DNA from: SABI01 sp028532915
Lineage (GTDB): Bacteria; Spirochaetota; Spirochaetia; Sphaerochaetales; Sphaerochaetaceae
Reading direction: 5' to 3'
DNA: 64,000 nt
Assembly: GCA_963677225.1 (NCBI GenBank)
Contig: OY781923.1
Location: 1,302,001 to 1,366,000 of the forward strand
The position numbers and the translations under genes were made by a program. Of this stretch, positions 51,501-59,266 are shown piece by piece; positions within the stretch are counted from its first letter, which is position 1; the number at the start of each line of letters is the position of its first letter. Below the pieces are notes generated by a model that was not told the origin of the DNA, did not search any database, and saw only the letters and a list, made by a program, of their open reading frames with translations.

Positions 51501-52973
51501 CTAGATCAGTCCTACCTCTTTATTGAATTCTTCGATCATCACATCGATCTTATCGGCCAGACCGGGAAGCTGCTTCCAGTAGCTTCTATCATACCACTGA
51601 GCATTGATCTCTTCATAGGTCTTGCCCTGCTGTTCTACCCATGTGTAGTATTTCAGGTTGTGAATACGCAGTCGTGTATAGTAGGTGAGTTCTTCAACAT
51701 TATCGATACCCTGGTGCAGAAGAGCTGCCGCGTGTACCTTTGCAGCATCCACACTGGTGAATTCACCCTGCTGTTCGGTCAGTTCAGCGAGTCTGGATGT
51801 GTACATCGCCGAAGAGTCTGTCAGAATGGTGAAGACGACATCATCCTCTTCGAGCTCATAGTACTTTGCCATCTTGATCGCCATCAGAAGGTTTCCGATT
51901 CCGCTGATACCGTAGAGAGAAAGGTCGCTGATCTGCTGATCTGTCAGTCCCTGTGCTTTAAGGTATTCCAGGCCGGCCTCTTCGTTGAACAGGCGGTAGA
52001 TATCCATACAGTCCTGATCGTCGATTGCTATGACCATGTCTGTGTTTTTCACATTGTGGATCCATGGAACGTGTTTGTCACCGATTCCCTCGATCCTGTG
52101 TCCGCCGAAACCGTTTCTCGACAGAGTAGGACACTGCAGAGCTTCTCCTGCAACGACCTTGATACCGGGGTAGGTGTCTTTCAGTTTATCACCTGCAGCC
52201 AGTGTTCCGCCGCTTCCGGTTGATGAGGCATACCCTTTCACGTTCTCTGCTTTGATGTTGAGTTTGTTCAGCACCTCGATCATCGCAGCACCGGTGACGG
52301 TGTAGTGCCACAGATAGTTCTCGAACTTGTCGAACTGGTTGAAAATTACGATATTGGTACCTCTTTCGGCATCGAGTTCATGACATTTGTCGAAGATCTC
52401 CTTGACGTTCGATTCGCAGCCCGGGGTAGCTATAACCTCACCTGCGATCGCTTTGAGCCAGTTGAAACGTTCCTGACTCATCTCTTCGGGAAGGATGGCT
52501 ATCGACTGGCAGCCCAAAAGAGCGCTGTTATAGGCTCCGCCGCGGCAGTAGTTACCTGTCGAAGGCCAGACAGCCTGCTGAGTCACAGCATCAAAGTTAC
52601 CTGAGACCAGAGCGGGAGCCAGACATGCATAGGTCGCTCCGACTTTATGACCTCCGGTGGGAAACCATTTTCCTACAAGAGCAAGGATTCTTGCTTTTGT
52701 GCCTGTGATCGCACGCGGTACTTCAATGTAGTTGACTTCACCGAAGGCTCCCCCTTTTTCCACGGAATCGTTCTTCCAGTTGATCCTGAACAGATTCTCG
52801 CTGTGAACATCCCAGAGCCCCATGGTGCTCAAATCATCTTTGATTTTCTTGGGTGTTTTAGATGGATCGACCATCTGGCTGAATGTCGGTAATACTATAC
52901 CCTTCTGGCGACACAACTCGATGTTTTTGGCACGAACTTCTTTGTTCACCTCGAGATTTATAAGATTGAACAC
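51501..52973 (-). CDS. fold-type II PLP-dependent enzyme (beta-family), ~490 aa
   Basis: The GTG start at 52973 has GGAGGT six bases upstream. The 490-residue protein has the PLP lysine in WFPTGGHKVGATYACLAP (K110), SASTGSGGTLAAG-type phosphate loop in YASSTGSGGTLAAGDKLK, and FTILTDSSAMYTSRLAEL near the C-terminus. It belongs to the cysteine-synthase/threonine-dehydratase superfamily as an uncharacterised 'PLP-dependent subunit beta' group, often seen in clusters with ygfK and ssnA (recalled, not searched). The fold rules out tryptophanase. Divergent from ygfK over a 299-bp regulatory region. Deamination or elimination on a diaminopropionate- or serine-like product is a reasonable hypothesis, not shown. 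Confidence 0.8.
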   Translation of the reverse strand: MFNLINLEVNKEVRAKNIELCRQKGIVLPTFSQMVDPSKTPKKIKDDLSTMGLWDVHSENLFRINWKNDSVEKGGAFGEVNYIEVPRAITGTKARILALVGKWFPTGGHKVGATYACLAPALVSGNFDAVTQQAVWPSTGNYCRGGAYNSALLGCQSIAILPEEMSQERFNWLKAIAGEVIATPGCESNVKEIFDKCHELDAERGTNIVIFNQFDKFENYLWHYTVTGAAMIEVLNKLNIKAENVKGYASSTGSGGTLAAGDKLKDTYPGIKVVAGEALQCPTLSRNGFGGHRIEGIGDKHVPWIHNVKNTDMVIAIDDQDCMDIYRLFNEEAGLEYLKAQGLTDQQISDLSLYGISGIGNLLMAIKMAKYYELEEDDVVFTILTDSSAMYTSRLAELTEQQGEFTSVDAAKVHAAALLHQGIDNVEELTYYTRLRIHNLKYYTWVEQQGKTYEEINAQWYDRSYWKQLPGLADKIDVMIEEFNKEVGLI

Positions 52974-53012
52974 TATGATACCTCCATGGTTCCTCTGATA
53001 TTTGGTCTGGAA

Positions 53013-53041
53013 ACTTTAGCACGATCGAAAATTCAGTGCAA
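53013..53041 (-). promoter_or_regulatory. promoter of the PLP-enzyme gene
   Basis: On the minus strand TTGCAC (53036-53041) and TAAAGT (53013-53018) are 17 bp apart, ~40 nt before the GTG start. Confidence 0.6.
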
Positions 53042-53154
53042 ATAAAAGTTGTTTATTATGCATTCACTCGAAAAGGGTGCTTTAAATTGCGCAAACCGTA
53101 ATTCTTAACATGTTTTTGATGACATGGGAAATAATATCACGAAAGATAAGATAA

Positions 53155-53180
53155 TGCAATAATGTTGCAATGTGTTGCAA
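53155..53180 (+). promoter_or_regulatory. candidate activator site: TGCAA triplet with TGTTGC pair
   Basis: TGCAA occurs at 53155, 53166 and 53176 (helical phasing, 11 and 10 bp). Within it TGTTGC is repeated at 53163-53168 and 53173-53178. It ends 7 bp before the -35 of the ygfK promoter, a class II activator position. The same paired core with 10-bp period occurs at 5573-5588 before the purine permease. Confidence 0.5.
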
Positions 53181-53187
53181 AAAACAA

Positions 53188-53215
53188 TTGACTTATATTG
53201 ATTCTTCTTTACAAT
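53188..53215 (+). promoter_or_regulatory. sigma70 promoter of the ygfK operon
   Basis: TTGACT (53188-53193), 16 bp, TACAAT (53210-53215). The start is predicted near 53222, giving a ~50-nt leader to ygfK. Confidence 0.75.
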
Positions 53216-53272
53216 AGACGGTAGAGAAGAAGATACGCCTTCTTTTCATTATATAGATAAGGAGAAGCCGCT

Positions 53273-56200
53273 GTGGGTGACATAATGAGACCTGTTCCTT
53301 TTGAGGAACTGATTGAGAGAATATTCAGCGAATATCGTCAGCAGAACTCAATATTTTCCATACACGAAGACCAGTTCTACAAAGGTGATCGTTCAAAAGG
53401 GATCGAAGTGTTCGGACAATATTGCGAAACTCCTCTCGGGCCGGCTGCCGGTCCTCACACACAACTAGCTCAGAACATCATTTCGAGTTTTCTTGTCGGA
53501 GGACGATTCATAGAACTGAAGACGGTTCAGCAGCTCGATACGCTCGAGGTCGAAAAACCGTGCATCGATGTGCGTGATGAAGGATACAACGTGGAATGGT
53601 CCACCGAATTCACACTTCCGAAGGCTCATGACGAATATGTGAAAGCCTATATCATAGTCCATCTTCTTGATGCTCTGATGCATGACGGGGAATATTCAGG
53701 TCCGTCTTTCATCTTCAATATGAGTATCGGCTACGATCTTGAAGGAATAAAGACGGAAAAGATGCAGCAGTTCATCGATTCGATGATCGATGCAAGAAAA
53801 TCTCCGGTATTCAACCACTATATTGAATCACTGCAAAAGCTCATCGATGATCAGAGCTTTCTTGAAGGCACTCCATGGGAAGGGGCTGCCGATAAGCTCT
53901 CTTCTCTTCCTTCCAGGATCTCAGCATCGATAAGTCCTTCGATCACCCTCAGTACGATGCATGGATGTCCTCCTGCGGAGATCGAGGCCATCTGCTCCTA
54001 TATATTAAAAGAGAAAAAACTGAACACATTCGTGAAGCTTAATCCCACATTGCTCGGATATGAGAAAGTGCGGGAGATTCTCGATTCTCTCGGGTATCAG
54101 TATCTTCATCTCAGCAGAGAATCGTTCGACCATGATCTGCAGTATCCCGATGCTGTAGCGATGCTTAAGAGACTTGTCGCTCTGGCTAAAGAAAACAACC
54201 TGGGGTTCGGTGTGAAGCTTACGAACACACTGGGCTCGATCAATGACCAGGAAGTTCTTCCCGGCAGTGAGATGTATATGTCGGGGCGGACGCTTCTGCC
54301 CATCAGTACCACAGTCGCCGCTCTCCTCTCAAGAGAATTCGGCGGGGAGCTTCCGATAAGTTACAGCGGCGGGGCGAATGCACTTTCGGTTCTCGACATC
54401 TTCGAGACCGGCATCCGGCCTATCACACTGGCAACTGATCTTCTCAAACCGGGCGGATATACCCGGCTGAAACAGATGGTGGAGATCCTCGAGAAAGATG
54501 GTGGAAGCTGGGATATGCAAACCATCGATGTCGAACGTCTCGAAAGCCTCGCTGATGACAGTCTGGGCAGAAAGGAGCTTCAGAAAGACTACCGCGGTGA
54601 TGATACCGCATCGGTTGTGACCGAACTTCCTCTTACAGACTGTTATGTGGCACCCTGTGTCGCAGCCTGCCCCATTCATCAGGCTATTCCTGATTATGTG
54701 CAGCTTGTAGGTGAAGGAAGGTATGCGGATGCTCTTGAAGTGATCTATGATTCGAATGCTCTTCCCAATCTCACCGGCTATATCTGTGACCATCAGTGTC
54801 AGTATCACTGCACCCGTCTCGATTATGAAGGAACAGTGCAGATCAGAGAGATGAAGAAGATCGCTGCCGAAAACGGCTTTGCGGAATATATCAAGCGGTG
54901 GGAGAAACCCGAGAAAGCTGATGTGAGAGCGGCTGTCATCGGTGCGGGTCCTGCAGGCCTGTCGGCTGCCTATTTCCTTGCGAGAAGCGGATTCGATGTG
55001 ACTATATTCGAACGGGAGGAAAATGCCGGCGGTGTCACCCGTTATGTGATCCCCGATTTCAGATTTCCTGAAACCGCTTTGCAATCTGATATAGATTTCA
55101 TCAGACAGCACGGTGTCGAGTTCGTATTCGGTGCCGATCAGAAAAAGCTGACGGTGGAAGCTCTTAAAGCTGACGGTTTTTCGTATCTCTATTATGCGAT
55201 AGGAGCCGAGATCGACAATGATATTCCGTTGAAGGGGGATCGATCAAAGGTCATTCCTTCTTTAGAATTCCTCAATGCATACAGAAGAAAGGAAACTCTT
55301 TCGATCGGAAAACATGTATGTGTTGTCGGAGGCGGTAATACCGCCATGGACAGCGCCCGTTCGGCAATCCGGCTTGACGGTGTCGAATCGGTCAGTGTCC
55401 TTTACAGAAGAACGAAAGAACAGATGCCGGCGGATCTGGAAGAATATGAGAATGCGATAAAAGACGGTGTGAAATTCATCTTCCTTGCAAATCCGCAGGA
55501 GTTCAAAGAAGACGGAACACTGATGTGCCGGAAGATGGAACTCGGCGATAAGGATGCAAGCGGAAGACGAAGGCCGGTTCCTACGGATGAGACGTTCGAT
55601 ATTGCCGCTGATAACCTCATCACCGCAATCGGTGAGAAAGTCGATGGTGAGAAACTGAGCTGGTTCGGAGTTCCTGTAGATGAAAAGGGGTGGGCGATCG
55701 TCGATGATCAGACTCTCGAGAGTGAGACTGAGAATGTGTTCATCATAGGAGATGCTCAAAGCGGCCCCTCCACGGTGGTAAGATGTATCGCCAGTGCGAG
55801 AAAAGCCGTAGAGAGTTCCATCGACAAGGTCCTTTCACAGTATGTTATCAACGAAGATGTTGAAGAACATCACTGCGACTGCAACCATGATGACGAAGAT
55901 CATGAATGTCACTGTCACGATCATGACGAGGACGATGAGGAAGAATTGAGTGAACAGGAGATAGAGGAACTCATTGCGGATGAAGATGCTTTCTTCTCTA
56001 CCATCAGATCCAAAAAGAGCCGCATATCGCGATCGATATCACCATCACCTTCCATCGAGGCTTTTGCTACCAGAGAGGCCACCAGATGTCTCGAATGCTC
56101 TTATATCTGCAACAAGTGTGTCGATGTCTGTCCGAACCGGGCAAATATCGCCATCGATATGAGAGAACGAAACGATCTGTATGCCAACCCGTTCCAGATC

Positions 56201-56500
56201 GTCCATCTTGATGCTTTCTGTAACGAATGCGGAAACTGCAAAACCTTCTGTCCTCATCAGGGTGCTCCCTATCTCGACAAGCTCACTCTGTTCAGTCTCG
56301 ATCAGGATTTCGAGAACTCGAAGAATAACGGTTTCTTCGTTGAAGGAGAGAGTGTGAGAGTAAGGCTGGACGGTTCGGTCAGCACACTGATGATTCAGAG
56401 TGACGGATCGCTCAGCGGGGGGATCCCTGAAGAGATCTCGGCAATCATCGAGAAGATCATCATAGATCATTCCTATCTGTTGGGAACCGTGGAGCTGTAG
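53273..56500 (+). CDS. ygfK: YgfK: putative selenate/urate-type reductase, with His/Asp insert
   Basis: The GTG at 53273 gives MGDIMRPVPFEEL, the same start as E. coli YgfK; AAGGAGA lies 8 nt upstream. The 1075-residue protein has an N-terminal dihydropyrimidine-dehydrogenase-like TIM barrel (PLGPAAGPHTQLAQN), a Cys-rich GltD-like stretch (VAPCVAACPIHQAIPDYV, CDHQCQYHC), FAD/NAD domains (IGAGPAGLSAAYF at about 558, VVGGGNTAMDSARS), and two C-terminal 4Fe-4S clusters (CLECSYICNKCVDVCP, CNECGNCKTFCP). An insert near residues 862-895 is rich in His, Cys, Asp and Glu and is not in the family as I know it. YgfK acts in anaerobic urate/purine breakdown (shown for gut bacteria) and has been linked to selenate reduction. 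It heads an operon with ssnA and ygeY. Confidence 0.93.
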   Translation: MGDIMRPVPFEELIERIFSEYRQQNSIFSIHEDQFYKGDRSKGIEVFGQYCETPLGPAAGPHTQLAQNIISSFLVGGRFIELKTVQQLDTLEVEKPCIDVRDEGYNVEWSTEFTLPKAHDEYVKAYIIVHLLDALMHDGEYSGPSFIFNMSIGYDLEGIKTEKMQQFIDSMIDARKSPVFNHYIESLQKLIDDQSFLEGTPWEGAADKLSSLPSRISASISPSITLSTMHGCPPAEIEAICSYILKEKKLNTFVKLNPTLLGYEKVREILDSLGYQYLHLSRESFDHDLQYPDAVAMLKRLVALAKENNLGFGVKLTNTLGSINDQEVLPGSEMYMSGRTLLPISTTVAALLSREFGGELPISYSGGANALSVLDIFETGIRPITLATDLLKPGGYTRLKQMVEILEKDGGSWDMQTIDVERLESLADDSLGRKELQKDYRGDDTASVVTELPLTDCYVAPCVAACPIHQAIPDYVQLVGEGRYADALEVIYDSNALPNLTGYICDHQCQYHCTRLDYEGTVQIREMKKIAAENGFAEYIKRWEKPEKADVRAAVIGAGPAGLSAAYFLARSGFDVTIFEREENAGGVTRYVIPDFRFPETALQSDIDFIRQHGVEFVFGADQKKLTVEALKADGFSYLYYAIGAEIDNDIPLKGDRSKVIPSLEFLNAYRRKETLSIGKHVCVVGGGNTAMDSARSAIRLDGVESVSVLYRRTKEQMPADLEEYENAIKDGVKFIFLANPQEFKEDGTLMCRKMELGDKDASGRRRPVPTDETFDIAADNLITAIGEKVDGEKLSWFGVPVDEKGWAIVDDQTLESETENVFIIGDAQSGPSTVVRCIASARKAVESSIDKVLSQYVINEDVEEHHCDCNHDDEDHECHCHDHDEDDEEELSEQEIEELIADEDAFFSTIRSKKSRISRSISPSPSIEAFATREATRCLECSYICNKCVDVCPNRANIAIDMRERNDLYANPFQIVHLDAFCNECGNCKTFCPHQGAPYLDKLTLFSLDQDFENSKNNGFFVEGESVRVRLDGSVSTLMIQSDGSLSGGIPEEISAIIEKIIIDHSYLLGTVEL

Positions 56501-56509
56501 GAGATAATT

Positions 56510-57850
56510 ATGGAAATCAAGATCTTGAAGAACGGGACGGTCGTACAGACGACTGCCCCCTATGAGGTGACAGAACATGTCGATGTCGTGATCAAAGACG
56601 ACGTGATCGCCGAAGTAGGAAAGAATCTCTCAGAAAAATACCCTTTAGCGACTGTCTATGATGTCGAAGGAAAAGTCGTGATGCCCGGTATGGTCTGTTC
56701 CCATCATCATTACTATTCGGGACTTTCGAGAGGCATGCTCGTCTCTTCGGGGCCTCAGACCGATTTCATTCAGATCCTCAAAGAGTGGTGGTGGAGAGTC
56801 GACAGAGCTCTTGATGAAGAGGCTGTCTATTATTCCTCTCTCATCTGTTCTCTTGATGCGATCGCTGCCGGAACAACCTCCTGTATCGACCATCATGCAT
56901 CACCTTCATTCATCGAAGGTTCTTTATCCACTATCGCTAAAGGGATGAAAGAGGTTGGGATAAGAGGTGCTACATGCTATGAGATGACCAACCGCAACAA
57001 AGGTGCCGCCGAGCTGAAAGAGGGCGCGGCTGAGAATATCCGGTTTGCCGAAAGTGTTGATGAAGAGAGAAAAGAGGGAAAGAAACCGCTGGTAGAAGCT
57101 ATGATCGGCGGTCATGCACCTTTCACAATCGATAACAATGGACTGCAGCTGATGAAAGATGCCGCAGACCGTACGAACCGGGGTATCCATCTTCACGTTG
57201 CCGAAGATGTGTATGATGTTACCTATTCGCACCACCACTATCATCAGGATATCATCGATCGTCTCGATTCATTCGGTCTGCTCAACGAGAAGAGCCTGCT
57301 GGTTCACGGTCTGTATCTGAATGATAAAGAGATCGCGACCCTCAATGAACGCAAGGCCTTTCTTGCCCACAATCCCCGTTCGAATATGAACAATCATGTC
57401 GGATATTTCTCGAAACTCCAGGATGTCGAAAAGCTGGTACTGGGAACCGACGGATGCGGCGGAAACATGTTCGAAGAGATCAAACTCGCTTTCTTCAAAC
57501 ATAGAGACAACGGCGGTTCATGGTGGCCGAACGATTTCTCTCAGGTCCTTACCCGGGGGAATAGGCTTCTCGAAAGTATGTTCAACGAGAACTTCGGTGT
57601 CATCGCACCCGGTTACAAAGCAGATATCACGATCATCGACTACAACAGTCCCACCCCCTTCGTGAATGATAACGTTGCAACTCATATCGTCTGGGGAATG
57701 AGCAGCAACAGTGTCAGTTCGGTAATGGTGGACGGGAACATGATCATGCACGAACGCCGGTTCGACCTGGATGTCGAAAGAATCTATGCCAAAGCCGCCG
57801 AAGCAGCGAAGAAAGTCTGGAACAAAGTAGATACATTATCTGCTCATTGA
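56510..57850 (+). CDS. ssnA: SsnA family metallo-amidohydrolase
   Basis: The ATG follows GTAGGAG, and the gene starts 9 nt after ygfK. The 446-residue amidohydrolase (E. coli SsnA is 442) shows the metal site VVMPGMVCSHHHYYSGLSRG, HLHVAEDVYDV, LLVHGLYLN, LGTDGCGGN and the C-terminal YKADITIIDYNSPTPF. It belongs to the cytosine/guanine-deaminase-like branch (TIGR03314 Se_ssnA). In the purine/urate pathways it acts next to YgfK on the reduced purine or its ring-opened product; the exact step is not fixed. Confidence 0.93.
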   Translation: MEIKILKNGTVVQTTAPYEVTEHVDVVIKDDVIAEVGKNLSEKYPLATVYDVEGKVVMPGMVCSHHHYYSGLSRGMLVSSGPQTDFIQILKEWWWRVDRALDEEAVYYSSLICSLDAIAAGTTSCIDHHASPSFIEGSLSTIAKGMKEVGIRGATCYEMTNRNKGAAELKEGAAENIRFAESVDEERKEGKKPLVEAMIGGHAPFTIDNNGLQLMKDAADRTNRGIHLHVAEDVYDVTYSHHHYHQDIIDRLDSFGLLNEKSLLVHGLYLNDKEIATLNERKAFLAHNPRSNMNNHVGYFSKLQDVEKLVLGTDGCGGNMFEEIKLAFFKHRDNGGSWWPNDFSQVLTRGNRLLESMFNENFGVIAPGYKADITIIDYNSPTPFVNDNVATHIVWGMSSNSVSSVMVDGNMIMHERRFDLDVERIYAKAAEAAKKVWNKVDTLSAH

Positions 57851-57905
57851 TTTGAAAACAGAATCATCTATCGGGATGAAATGAAATGTTATGTTAGGAG
57901 TAAAT

Positions 57906-59126
57906 ATGGGAATTCATGAAGAAATCAGAGCCAAGGCAGCCGAATACAGAGATTATACGGCACAGAACCTCTCCAAGATGGTGCAGGTCAAATCATACAG
58001 CAGCAAAGAAGAGGATGTGTGCCGTCTGATCGTTTCTCTGTGCGAAGAAGCAGGTTTCGACGAGGTGAGAATCGATGGTCTCGGCAGTGTTATCGGACGT
58101 GTCGGATACGGGCCGAAATCTATCGCTTTCGATGCACATATCGATACCGTTGAAGTGGGAAATCTCGACAACTGGGATTTCGATCCGTTCAGCGGCGAGA
58201 TCAGAGACGGAAAAGTACACGGAAGAGGAACCTCCGATCAGAAAGGCGGTGCCGCTTCGATGATCACAGCCGGAAGGATTTTGAAAGAACTCGGTTACGG
58301 CGGACAGTACAGTGTCTACTTCACTTTCACAGTCATGGAAGAGGATTGCGACGGAATGTGCTGGAAGTATCTGATCGAAGAAGAGAAATTCAAACCGGAT
58401 CTTGTGGTCTCTACCGAACCTACCAGCTGTCGTCTGTACAGAGGTCACCGCGGAAGAATGGAAATCAGAGTCTTCCTCAAGGGGATAAGCTGTCACGGAT
58501 CAGCTCCTGAAAGAGGACTCAGCGCAGCATACAAGGCCTCGAGAGCAGCTCTCGCTATCGAACAGCTGAATGAGGATCTTCAGCCGGATGAAGGCAATTT
58601 CCTCGGAAAGGGAACCATCACTGTCTCGCAGATGGATGTGAAAGGACCTTCACAATGTGCTGTACCCGATTACGCGATGCTCTATTGCGACAGAAGACTT
58701 ACCTGGGGAGAAGATGCAGAACTGGCGATCAGTCAGGTCCGTGAATATATCTCGAAGGCTACCGGAGATGCTCCCGAGGATATCAAAGTCGAAATGCCGG
58801 TCTACGAGAAACTGGGATGGACACAGAAAGACTATCATCAGGAACTCTATTTCCCCACATGGAAGATCGAAGAAGATCATTACCTTGTACAGGCCGGAGT
58901 CAAATCCCATCAGGACCTGTTCGGTAAAGCTCCTGTCGTCGATAAATGGACATTCAGCACCAACTGCGTCGCTACGACCGGAAGACATAAGATCCCCGCG
59001 ATCGGTTTCGGCCCCGGTGATGAGAATCAGGCACACGCTCCCAACGAGATAAACCGTGTGGATGATCTGGAAATCTGTGCCGCATTCTATGCGATGCTGC
59101 CCTATACTCTGGATAGCGACAACTAG
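57906..59126 (+). CDS. ygeY: YgeY family selenium-linked M20-type hydrolase
   Basis: ATG 57906 (MGIHEEIRAKAAEYRDY) is preferred over 57891 because TAGGAG ends five bases before it. The 406-residue M20/ArgE/DapE-family hydrolase has the dinuclear zinc motifs: FDAHIDTV (first His/Asp), GRGTSDQKGGAASMI (Asp), the catalytic-base VMEEDCDG (Glu-Glu), TEPT, and a late GPGDENQAHAPNE with the final His. Family members (TIGR03526) always occur with YgfK/SsnA. It probably hydrolyses an amide such as a carbamoyl- or formyl-amino-acid formed from purines. Confidence 0.93.
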   Translation: MGIHEEIRAKAAEYRDYTAQNLSKMVQVKSYSSKEEDVCRLIVSLCEEAGFDEVRIDGLGSVIGRVGYGPKSIAFDAHIDTVEVGNLDNWDFDPFSGEIRDGKVHGRGTSDQKGGAASMITAGRILKELGYGGQYSVYFTFTVMEEDCDGMCWKYLIEEEKFKPDLVVSTEPTSCRLYRGHRGRMEIRVFLKGISCHGSAPERGLSAAYKASRAALAIEQLNEDLQPDEGNFLGKGTITVSQMDVKGPSQCAVPDYAMLYCDRRLTWGEDAELAISQVREYISKATGDAPEDIKVEMPVYEKLGWTQKDYHQELYFPTWKIEEDHYLVQAGVKSHQDLFGKAPVVDKWTFSTNCVATTGRHKIPAIGFGPGDENQAHAPNEINRVDDLEICAAFYAMLPYTLDSDN

Positions 59127-59155
59127 AATTAACATTCCGACTGGAGTATAATGAG

Positions 59156-59204
59156 GTGGCAGGATGAAATGTCTATTTCGTCTTTGCCACTTCTTCCGTT
59201 TTTT
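59156..59204 (+). terminator. intercistronic terminator or attenuator between ygeY and the Mo-hydroxylase genes
   Basis: GTGGCAGGATGAAAT pairs with ATTTCGTCTTTGCCAC (about 15 bp, one bulge) around a GTCT loop, then TTCTTCCGTTTTTT. A TATAAT at 59147-59152 lies just before it. It could separate two transcripts or regulate read-through. Confidence 0.7.
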
Positions 59205-59266
59205 GAGAATTGATGAATAGAAAGGCAATATATCGTTCGTATTACCCATATTCAGGAGGTTGCCAG

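Noticed and set aside
51501..52973. Tryptophanase considered for the large PLP enzyme
   Set aside because: The PLP lysine lies in a GGHKVGAT fold-type II context, while tryptophanase is fold-type I.
53188..59126. Selenoprotein genes expected from the selenium-linked annotation of ygfK/ssnA/ygeY
   Set aside because: The family names reflect co-occurrence with selenium genes; no in-frame TGA or SECIS-like hairpin was seen in these frames.
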